NCBI GenBank assembly: GCA_000434115.1
Contig: FR894048.1
Location: 1-11,377 of the forward strand
Direction of reading: 5' to 3'
DNA length: 11,377 bases
From: Roseburia sp. CAG:309
GTDB taxonomy: Bacteria > Bacillota > Clostridia > Lachnospirales > Lachnospiraceae
Made by a program: the position numbers and the translations under genes. Every line of letters starts with the position of its first letter. The stretch's first letter is position 1. Shown one piece after another: positions 5,434-11,377 of this stretch. Below the pieces are notes generated by a model, which saw only the letters and a list, made by a program, of their open reading frames with translations, was not told the DNA's origin and ran no database searches.

Positions 5434-6711
5434 ATGATCAAAAAAGAAATGATAGCTATGTTGCTGGCAGGAGGACAGGGCTCGCGACTTGGAGTACTTA
5501 CGGCAAATGTAGCAAAACCTGCTGTTGCTTTTGGGGGAAAGTATCGTATCATTGATTTTCCGTTGAGTAACTGTATTAACTCCGGAGTAGATACTGTTGG
5601 GGTGCTTACACAATATCAGCCGCTGAAGCTGAATACGCATATCGGAATTGGTATTCCGTGGGACCTTGACAGAAATGTCGGAGGAATATCGATTTTACCA
5701 CCATATGAAAAAAGTACAAGTAGTGAATGGTATACAGGTACAGCCAATGCGATTTTCCAGAACTTAAAGTATATGGAGCAGTACAATCCGGACTATGTTC
5801 TGATCCTTGGCGGAGACCACATTTACAAAATGGATTATCAAGTGATGTTGGATTTTCACAAATCAAACAATGCAGATGTGACACTGGCGACGATTCCTGT
5901 ACCGATGGAAGAGGCAAGTCGTTTTGGGGTTTGTGTTACAGATGACAACAAACAGATTGTGGAATTTCAGGAAAAACCGGAACAACCAAAAAGCAATCTG
6001 GCATCTATGGGAATTTATATTTTCTCCTGGCCGGTGCTGCGCGAGGCGCTGATTACGCTGCGTGATCAGCCGGGATGTGACTTTGGAAAGCACATTATAC
6101 CATATTGCCATGAAAGAGGGGACCGTATCTTTGCATACGAGTTTAATGGTTATTGGAAAGATGTAGGAACGTTGGGATCGTATTGGGAGTCCAACATGGA
6201 ACTGATCGATCTGATTCCGGTATTTAATCTGTATGAAGAATTTTGGAAAATTTATACAAAAAATGAGTGGATTCGTCCACAGTACATTGCGAATTCCGCT
6301 GTAATCGACAAGGCAATCATGGGAGATGGATCGGAAGTGTATGGAGAAGTGCACAATTCCGTCATTGGTTCCAATGTCGTGATTGAAGAGGGGGCGGTTG
6401 TTCGTGATTCCATTGTTATGAGTTCGACACATATCGGCAAGAATACGGTATTGAACAAAACGATTGTTGCAGAAAATACAACCATCGGCGCAAATTGTGT
6501 ATTGGGTGAAGGCGAAGATGATGTTGTAAATCAGGTAAAACCGGATGTCTATGCGTTTAATCTGGTAACGGTTGGGGATGATACCGTGATTCCGGACGGT
6601 GTGACGATCGGTAAGAATACTGCCATATCAGGGGTGACAACGAGTGAGGACTATCCAAACAATACGCTGGAAGCCGGCGGAACTTTGATAAAGGCAGGTG
6701 ACATCATATGA
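5434..6711 (+). CDS. glgC: Glucose-1-phosphate adenylyltransferase, catalytic subunit
   Basis: Makes ADP-glucose and pyrophosphate from glucose 1-phosphate and ATP, the committed step of bacterial glycogen synthesis. From ATG 5434 it is 425 aa. The catalytic nucleotidyltransferase domain shows GGQGSRLG (13-20), K28 in AKPA, GGKYR (34-38), GGDHIYKMD (126-134, with metal-binding Asp128) and EKP (180-182, Lys181 being the glucose-1-P ligand by family precedent). Residues about 288-410 form a left-handed beta-helix of hexapeptide-type repeats, where allosteric effectors bind in this family. The frame runs upstream to TTG 5401, but AGGGGGTGA (5421-5429) is placed ideally for ATG 5434. The stop codon overlaps the glgD start, indicating translational coupling. 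No other glycogen gene (glgA, glgB, glgP) is in the window. Confidence 0.96.
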   Translation: MIKKEMIAMLLAGGQGSRLGVLTANVAKPAVAFGGKYRIIDFPLSNCINSGVDTVGVLTQYQPLKLNTHIGIGIPWDLDRNVGGISILPPYEKSTSSEWYTGTANAIFQNLKYMEQYNPDYVLILGGDHIYKMDYQVMLDFHKSNNADVTLATIPVPMEEASRFGVCVTDDNKQIVEFQEKPEQPKSNLASMGIYIFSWPVLREALITLRDQPGCDFGKHIIPYCHERGDRIFAYEFNGYWKDVGTLGSYWESNMELIDLIPVFNLYEEFWKIYTKNEWIRPQYIANSAVIDKAIMGDGSEVYGEVHNSVIGSNVVIEEGAVVRDSIVMSSTHIGKNTVLNKTIVAENTTIGANCVLGEGEDDVVNQVKPDVYAFNLVTVGDDTVIPDGVTIGKNTAISGVTTSEDYPNNTLEAGGTLIKAGDII

Positions 6712-7829
6712 GAGCAATCGGAATTATTTTAGCAGGTGGTGAAAGCCCACGGATGCGGGATCTGACCAAGAAAAGAGCAACATCCGCGATGCCAATTGCA
6801 GGGGGTTATCGCAGCATTGATTTTGCACTGAGCAGTATGGCAAATTCCCACATCAGTAAAGTGGCGGTTTTTACACAATATAATTCAAAATCACTGAACC
6901 AGCATTTGAATTCTTCAAAATGGTGGGATTTTGGACGTAAACAAGGGGGATTGTTTGTATTTACTCCGACGCAGACCCAGGATAACAGTTACTGGTATCG
7001 TGGAACGGCGGATGCGATCGCGCAGAACATTGACTTTTTGAAAGCAAGTCATGAACCATATGTTGTAATCGCTTCCGGAGACTGCGTTTATAAACTTGAT
7101 TTTAATAAAGTTTTGGAGTATCATGTTCAGAAAAATGCAGACATCACAATTGTGACAAAGGATCTCGGGGAGAGGGATGACCCAAGTCGTTTTGGTGTTG
7201 TCTCTGTGGATGAATCGGGACTTGTGACGGAATTTGAGGAAAAACCGATCGTGACGTCAAAGACAACGGTGTCCACAGGCATTTACGTAGTTCGCAGAAG
7301 ACAATTGATCGAGATGATAGAGCGTGCGGGAAGCGAAGGATGTTTTGATCTGGTAAAAGACATTTTTGTACGTTACCGCGGCTTGAAGAAGATTTATGCG
7401 TATCCAATGAATTCCTATTGGAGCAATATTACGACCGTGAAATCTTATTTTGAAACCAATATGGATTTCCTGAACCGTGATATCCGTGATTATTTCTTCG
7501 CACAGTATCCGACAATTGCCTCGAAGATAGAGGATCTGCCACCGGCAAAATACAACGCCGGATCCAAAGTGAAAAACAGTTTGGTTTCGAGCGGATGTAT
7601 TATCAACGGCGAAGTATCCGATTCTATCTTATTCAAAGAAGTATATGTAGGAAACAATACGGTAATTCGCAACTCAATCATACTGAACGATGTTTATATC
7701 GGAGACAATACGTATATTGAGAACTGTATCGTGGAGAGTCATGATACGATCCGTGCAAATTCCAATTATATGGGAGATCCGGAAGACATCAAGATCGTGC
7801 TTGAGACGAATGCCCGTTATGTATTGTAA
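6708..7829 (+). CDS. glgD: GlgD, non-catalytic/regulatory subunit of ADP-glucose pyrophosphorylase
   Basis: A 373-aa paralogue of GlgC that in Firmicutes associates with GlgC and raises its activity. The fold is the same: N-terminal nucleotidyltransferase-like domain, SGDCVYKLD (123-131), FEEKP (176-180), and a C-terminal beta-helix from about 275. Key active-site positions are altered. The GGQGSRL loop of GlgC is GGESPRM (10-16) here, the Lys of AKPA is Thr25, and the Lys of GGK is Gly33. This matches GlgD proteins, which are catalytically weak or inactive alone. ATG 6708 overlaps the glgC stop as ATGA, with AGGTGA (6696-6701) inside the end of glgC as ribosome-binding site. No intrinsic terminator is evident after the gene; a long inverted repeat follows instead. 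Confidence 0.94.
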   Translation: MRAIGIILAGGESPRMRDLTKKRATSAMPIAGGYRSIDFALSSMANSHISKVAVFTQYNSKSLNQHLNSSKWWDFGRKQGGLFVFTPTQTQDNSYWYRGTADAIAQNIDFLKASHEPYVVIASGDCVYKLDFNKVLEYHVQKNADITIVTKDLGERDDPSRFGVVSVDESGLVTEFEEKPIVTSKTTVSTGIYVVRRRQLIEMIERAGSEGCFDLVKDIFVRYRGLKKIYAYPMNSYWSNITTVKSYFETNMDFLNRDIRDYFFAQYPTIASKIEDLPPAKYNAGSKVKNSLVSSGCIINGEVSDSILFKEVYVGNNTVIRNSIILNDVYIGDNTYIENCIVESHDTIRANSNYMGDPEDIKIVLETNARYVL

Positions 7830-7838
7830 TCTGTAGTG

Positions 7839-7885
7839 TAACTATTCAGGAACTAATGTGTGCGAGGAGGTGTCCTGAATAGTTA
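7839..7885. repeat. 13-bp perfect inverted repeat between glgD and spoVG
   Basis: TAACTATTCAGGA (7839-7851) and TCCTGAATAGTTA (7873-7885) are exact inverted repeats around a 21-base loop. Weaker pairing with wobbles extends outward to about 7831 and 7893. Neither strand has a U-tract after the stem, so it is not a standard terminator. The loop contains GAGGAGGTG, a near-perfect Shine-Dalgarno sequence with no suitably spaced start codon. It could be a dispersed palindromic element, a regulator site or an RNA-processing stem. Confidence 0.7.
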
Positions 7886-7924
7886 GGTTACGGAAAATGA
7901 AAAAAGCAGAAGAGAGGATATGGT

Positions 7925-8197
7925 ATGCAGGTAACAGACGTTCGGATCCGGGTCATTGACAAGGACTCGAAGATGAAAGCGGTAGCATCTGTGACATTCG
8001 ACGATTGTTTTGTCGTTCATGATATTAAAGTGATTGAAGGTGAAAAAGGATATTTCATCGCGATGCCAAGCAAGAGAACACCAGGTGAGCAGTTCCGCGA
8101 TGTTGCTCATCCAATCAATCCTCAGATGCGAGCAGAACTGGAAGACGCGATTCTTGCACGCTTTCACGAAGCATTGCAGGAAGAAGCAGAAAATTGA
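7925..8197 (+). CDS. spoVG: SpoVG family regulatory protein
   Basis: A 90-aa SpoVG, a small cytoplasmic nucleic-acid-binding regulator. In Bacillus it affects asymmetric septation and sporulation; in Staphylococcus and Borrelia its homologues bind DNA or RNA and alter surface and virulence gene expression. The protein is full length for the family, with the typical start MQVTDVRIR and motifs FVVHDIKVIEG (29-39), FIAMPSKR (44-51) and DVAHPIN (59-65). ATG 7925 has AGAGAGGA (7911-7918) six bases upstream. No clear own promoter was found. The sigma-H type promoter known for B. subtilis spoVG was looked for in the 95-base gap and not found with acceptable spacing, so read-through from glgCD is possible. 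An intrinsic terminator follows. Confidence 0.95.
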   Translation: MQVTDVRIRVIDKDSKMKAVASVTFDDCFVVHDIKVIEGEKGYFIAMPSKRTPGEQFRDVAHPINPQMRAELEDAILARFHEALQEEAEN

Positions 8198-8237
8198 ATT
8201 AACGCGTGTAAGTGATGTGACACGCAAGAGAATAGAA

Positions 8238-8279
8238 CTGGTCATGGCTGTTTCGGCAGCTGTGGCTGGTTTTTGTTTT
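8238..8279 (+). terminator. Intrinsic terminator after spoVG
   Basis: CTGGTCATGGCTG (8238-8250) and CAGCTGTGGCTGG (8257-8269) can pair over 13 positions, including five G-U wobbles, around the loop TTTCGG. The stem is followed by TTTTTGTTTT (8270-8279). It lies 40 bases past the spoVG stop codon and separates spoVG from the pth-mfd unit. Confidence 0.78.
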
Positions 8280-8289
8280 CACAAAACTC

Positions 8290-8318
8290 TTGCCGACAAG
8301 CGGTGAAATTGGTATAAT
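8290..8318 (+). promoter_or_regulatory. Promoter for pth-mfd
   Basis: TTGCCG (8290-8295, 4 of 6), a 17-bp spacer, then a perfect TATAAT (8313-8318) with TG at the extended -10 position (8310-8311). The expected start near 8325 gives a short leader of about 23 bases to ATG 8348. It lies directly after the spoVG terminator. Confidence 0.72.
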
Positions 8319-8347
8319 AAAAAGATAATGTATATTTGGAGGCACGT

Positions 8348-8917
8348 ATGAAACTGATTGTAGGATTAGGAAACCCGGGCAGACAGTATGCCGGGACAAG
8401 ACATAATATTGGATTTGGAGTCATAGCAAGACTTTCGGATGAATATCATATTCCATTAAATAACAAAGAGCATAAAGCCGTGTGCGGCAAGGGATTTATC
8501 GAAGGCGAAAAAGTGATACTGGCGCAGCCGCAGACATTTATGAATCTGAGCGGTGAAAGTGTGCGGAGTATCGCCGATTATTATAAGATTGAGCCGGAAG
8601 ATATTATCGTGGCATACGATGACATTGATCTGGAAGTGGGACAGATCCGTGTGCGGAGAAAGGGAAGCGCAGGCGGACACAATGGCATCAAAAATATCAT
8701 TTCGCATCTTGGAACGAATGAATTTCCACGCGTCAAAGTGGGCGTAGGAGCGAAGCCACAGGGAGGCGACCTTGTGAATCATGTACTGGGACATTTTTCC
8801 AAAGAGGATGAAAAGAAAATCAGTGAAGTGTTGGATGAAGCCGTCGCAGCCGTGGAAACAATTGTGACACAGGATGTCGATGTGGCGATGAACCGCTTTA
8901 ATGCAAAAAAGAAATAG
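8348..8917 (+). CDS. pth: Peptidyl-tRNA hydrolase
   Basis: Releases peptides from peptidyl-tRNAs that fall off the ribosome, recycling tRNA in the cytoplasm. The protein is 189 aa from ATG 8348, normal for bacterial Pth. Active-site residues are all visible: Asn9 and His19 in LGNPGRQYAGTRHN, Asn66 in QTFMNLSG, Asp91 in AYDDID (partner of the catalytic His), and Asn112 in GGHNG (109-113). The reading frame extends to TTG 8336, but GGAGG (8338-8342) sits five bases before ATG 8348, which fixes the start. mfd begins 26 bases after the stop, as in the pth-fin-mfd order of Bacillus, but without a fin gene between them. Confidence 0.97.
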   Translation: MKLIVGLGNPGRQYAGTRHNIGFGVIARLSDEYHIPLNNKEHKAVCGKGFIEGEKVILAQPQTFMNLSGESVRSIADYYKIEPEDIIVAYDDIDLEVGQIRVRRKGSAGGHNGIKNIISHLGTNEFPRVKVGVGAKPQGGDLVNHVLGHFSKEDEKKISEVLDEAVAAVETIVTQDVDVAMNRFNAKKK

Positions 8918-8943
8918 GAAATTTTTGGAAAGGAAAGAGAGAT

Positions 8944-11377
8944 TTGGAGACGTTATTTGCCCCTCTTGGGGAACTGGAAGAATATGACCAGCTCATACGC
9001 GGGATAAAACAGGGTGAATTTCCGGTTCAGCTGATCGGATGTATGGATACCCAGGAGAGCCATATGATCTATGGGACAGGGCGCGATAAGAGAATCCGGC
9101 TTGTTATCACACACAATGAAGTGCGGGCCAAGGAACTTGTCGAAGATCTGAAACTTTACGACCACGATGTCATGTATTATCCGGCGAAGGATTTCATCTT
9201 TTACAGTGCGGATGTGCACGGACAGGCGATTGTCAAAGAACGGCTGAAAGTTATCAAACGGTTGTTGGAAAAGGAACCGCTTACCGTCGTAACAACGCTG
9301 GATGGCGGCATGGATTATTGTCTGCCGTTTGAACGATATCAGGAAAACCGGATTCATGTGGCCGAAGAAGAAATTCTGGATCTGGAGGAGTTTAAGAAAA
9401 ATCTTGTTGCCATCGGCTATGAAAATACGGGACAAGTGCAAAAAGAAGGCGAGTTTTCGGTGCGCGGAGGTATTATCGACGTATTTCCGCTGACCGAGGA
9501 ATGCCCGTATCGTATCGAACTGTGGGGCGACGAAGTCGACGGAATCCGACGCATTGACGTAGAGAGCCAGCGCTCGGTCGAGACGGTTTCCGAGATTGAG
9601 ATTTATCCTGCAACGGAAATTTTTCTGGAAGAAGACCGTATCCTAGAGGGGATGCACCGCATGGAAGAGGAGATGCAGATCTGCGTGCGGCAGTTTGAAG
9701 AAGAGGGAAAACAGGAAGAGGCCTCAAGACTCCGCCAGAGCGTGGCAAATTTTCGCGAGACATACGAAGTCTATCACGGTCTTGTGAATCTGGAAAGTTA
9801 TGTCAGCTATTTTACAAAAAATGTAAGTTCCTTTTTTGATTATTTTAAGGGAGAAGATGTCTGCGTTTATCTGGATGAACCGGCACGCTGCATTGAAAAG
9901 GGCGAAGCGGTTGAGTATGAATTCCGAGAGAGTATGGTAAGCCGACTGGAAAAAGGATATATTCTGCCGGGGCAGATGGAAGTCCTGTTTTCGCTGCCGG
10001 TGCTTTTGAAGAAATTGTCGGAGTTGCCGCTTATCCTTATGACGGCACTCGATATGAAGGTAAAGGAATTTAACGTTGCGCATAAATACAATTTTCAGAC
10101 GCAGGCAGCTCCTTCTTATAATAACAATTTTTCGCTGCTTGCAAAGGATATCCTGCGGCTGAGGAAAAACGGATACCGTGTGCTGGTGCTGTCCGCCTCG
10201 GGAACGCGCGCAGAGCGCCTTTGCCAGGATCTTCAGGATTATGAGATTCCGGCATTTTATAGCAGAGATCTGTCGCATGAACTGCTTCCGGGCGAGGTTA
10301 TGATTAGCAAAGGTACACTGCGGAAGGGGTTTGAGTACCCGAATCTGCGCTTTGTCGTAATGACGGAGGGCGATATCTTTGGCGGTGTAAAGAAGAAACG
10401 GAAAAAACGTGTCAAACGTTATGAAGGAGCGGCAATTCACAGCTTTAATGACTTAAAGATCGGAGATTATGTCGTTCATGAAAACCACGGACTTGGTATC
10501 TATGAAGGAATCGAAAAGATCGAAGTCGATCATATTACGAAAGATTATTTGAAGGTGGCTTATGCCGGAGGGAGCAATTTGTATATCCCGGCGACTTCTC
10601 TGGAAGTGCTGCAAAAATACGCCGGAAGTGACGCGGCGAAAGTACCGAAGCTAAATAAACTCAATTCGCCGGAGTGGAAAAAGACGAAAACCCGTGTTAA
10701 AGGTGCTGTTAAGGAAATCGCACAGGAACTGGTCGATCTGTATGCGAAACGACAGGCAAAGCAGGGACACGCATTTGAAAAAGATACGGTATGGCAGCGT
10801 GAATTTGAAGAGGTTTTTCCTTATGAAGAGACGGAAGACCAGCTGCGCGCGATCGAAGATACGAAAAAAGATATGGAAAGTGTTAAGGCAATGGACCGCC
10901 TGATCTGTGGGGATGTCGGATATGGAAAGACCGAGATTGCAATTCGCGCGGCATTCAAAGCCGTTATGGATGGCAAGCAGGTGGCAGTCCTTGTGCCGAC
11001 GACAATCCTCGCCGGACAGCATTACAACACCTTTGTCCAGAGAATGCGCGATTACAGCGTCGAAGTGGGGATGCTTTCCCGTCTGCGTACTCCAAAAGAA
11101 AATAAGCAGACGGTGGAAAAACTGCGGAAAGGTGCGATTGACATTGTCATTGGAACACACCGGCTTCTGGCAAAAGATGTTGTGTACAAAAACCTCGGAC
11201 TTTTGATTGTCGATGAAGAACAGCGTTTTGGCGTGACGCATAAAGAAAAATTAAAGCAGCTGAAAAATGACATTGATGTCCTGACGCTCACAGCGACACC
11301 GATTCCGCGGACGCTCCACATGAGTCTTGTCGGAATCCGTGATATGAGTGTACTGGAAGAGCCGCCGGTCGATCGTA
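8944..11377 (+). CDS. mfd: Transcription-repair coupling factor Mfd (partial, 3' end outside window)
   Basis: Removes RNA polymerase stalled at DNA damage and recruits UvrA for nucleotide excision repair. The open frame has 811 complete codons and continues off the window; family members are about 1,150-1,180 aa. The UvrB-like N-terminal module includes VRGGIIDVFP (173-182). A lysine/arginine-rich linker lies at 483-489. The CarD-like RNA-polymerase-interacting domain covers about 503-600, with GDYVVHENHGLGIYEGI and LYIP (546-549). The RecG-like translocase motor follows, with Walker A GDVGYGKT (656-663), DEEQ (757-760) and TATPIPRT (783-790). The later motor motifs and the C-terminal autoinhibitory domain are beyond the edge. 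The start is TTG 8944: an in-frame stop at 8899 precedes it, no upstream ATG exists in frame, and GGAAAGGAAAGAGA (8927-8940) provides the ribosome-binding site. Confidence 0.95.
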   Translation, partial: METLFAPLGELEEYDQLIRGIKQGEFPVQLIGCMDTQESHMIYGTGRDKRIRLVITHNEVRAKELVEDLKLYDHDVMYYPAKDFIFYSADVHGQAIVKERLKVIKRLLEKEPLTVVTTLDGGMDYCLPFERYQENRIHVAEEEILDLEEFKKNLVAIGYENTGQVQKEGEFSVRGGIIDVFPLTEECPYRIELWGDEVDGIRRIDVESQRSVETVSEIEIYPATEIFLEEDRILEGMHRMEEEMQICVRQFEEEGKQEEASRLRQSVANFRETYEVYHGLVNLESYVSYFTKNVSSFFDYFKGEDVCVYLDEPARCIEKGEAVEYEFRESMVSRLEKGYILPGQMEVLFSLPVLLKKLSELPLILMTALDMKVKEFNVAHKYNFQTQAAPSYNNNFSLLAKDILRLRKNGYRVLVLSASGTRAERLCQDLQDYEIPAFYSRDLSHELLPGEVMISKGTLRKGFEYPNLRFVVMTEGDIFGGVKKKRKKRVKRYEGAAIHSFNDLKIGDYVVHENHGLGIYEGIEKIEVDHITKDYLKVAYAGGSNLYIPATSLEVLQKYAGSDAAKVPKLNKLNSPEWKKTKTRVKGAVKEIAQELVDLYAKRQAKQGHAFEKDTVWQREFEEVFPYEETEDQLRAIEDTKKDMESVKAMDRLICGDVGYGKTEIAIRAAFKAVMDGKQVAVLVPTTILAGQHYNTFVQRMRDYSVEVGMLSRLRTPKENKQTVEKLRKGAIDIVIGTHRLLAKDVVYKNLGLLIVDEEQRFGVTHKEKLKQLKNDIDVLTLTATPIPRTLHMSLVGIRDMSVLEEPPVDR

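Noticed and set aside
5863..6432. 189-codon minus-strand frame opposite glgC
   Set aside because: It is antisense to the catalytic and beta-helix coding region of glgC and has no independent support.
7897..7959. Small frame starting ATGAAAAAAGC before spoVG
   Set aside because: It overlaps the spoVG start in another frame, and its AGGAGG-like sequence lies about 25 bases upstream, too far to serve it.
8204..8225. GCGTGT / ACACGC inverted repeat after spoVG
   Set aside because: It has only six pairs with a 10-base loop and no U-tract. The stem at 8238-8279 is the better terminator.
9724..10440. 238-codon minus-strand frame opposite mfd
   Set aside because: It is an antisense shadow of the continuous Mfd reading frame, and its translation shows no family features.

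Overview
The window looks like chromosomal DNA of a low-to-moderate GC Gram-positive of the class Clostridia, most likely family Lachnospiraceae. This rests on gene content and protein style: a long divergent PRPP synthetase, a DnaD-domain protein beside a DnaI-type helicase loader, a GlgC/GlgD pair, and SpoVG. Shine-Dalgarno sites are strong and promoters are sigma-A type. No tRNA, rRNA, CRISPR, IS element or phage gene was seen.

Layout. The left part is transcribed leftward (minus strand), in transcription order: murC (5189-3807), a 341-bp intergenic region, then a probable operon of a dnaD-like gene (3465-2284), a dnaI-like helicase loader (2268-1267) and prs (1209-43). The right part is transcribed rightward: glgC (5434-6711) and glgD (6708-7829, overlapping by ATGA), spoVG (7925-8197) with a terminator, then pth (8348-8917) and mfd (from TTG 8944, cut by the window end after 811 codons). 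The two halves diverge at the 5190-5433 gap, which carries promoters in both directions.

Most notable region. The murC/dnaD-like gap (3466-3806) holds eight DnaA-box-like 9-mers within 201 bp. Four are perfect TTATCCACA. Boxes abut head to tail as a triplet (3605-3631) and a pair (3788-3805). Beside the triplet, on the side its 5'-TTATCCACA-3' orientation points to, lie a short GC-containing spacer, a TAGTAG element resembling two DnaA-trios, and a stretch of roughly 79% A+T. That stretch also contains a near-consensus promoter for the dnaD-dnaI-prs operon. The arrangement resembles a bacterial replication origin, or a DnaA-controlled regulatory region, directly upstream of two replication-initiation genes. 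One inverted pair of boxes also forms the murC transcription terminator.

How the genes fit together. DnaD-like and DnaI-like proteins act in helicase loading after DnaA. Prs supplies PRPP for nucleotide synthesis. MurC performs a cytoplasmic step of peptidoglycan precursor synthesis. GlgC/GlgD make ADP-glucose for glycogen. SpoVG, Pth and Mfd, together with prs, are neighbours in the origin-proximal spoVG-glmU-prs-ctc-pth-mfd cluster of Bacillus subtilis, so this window appears to be a rearranged form of an origin-proximal neighbourhood. Several gene starts were set by ribosome-binding sites rather than by the longest reading frame (prs, murC, glgC, pth).
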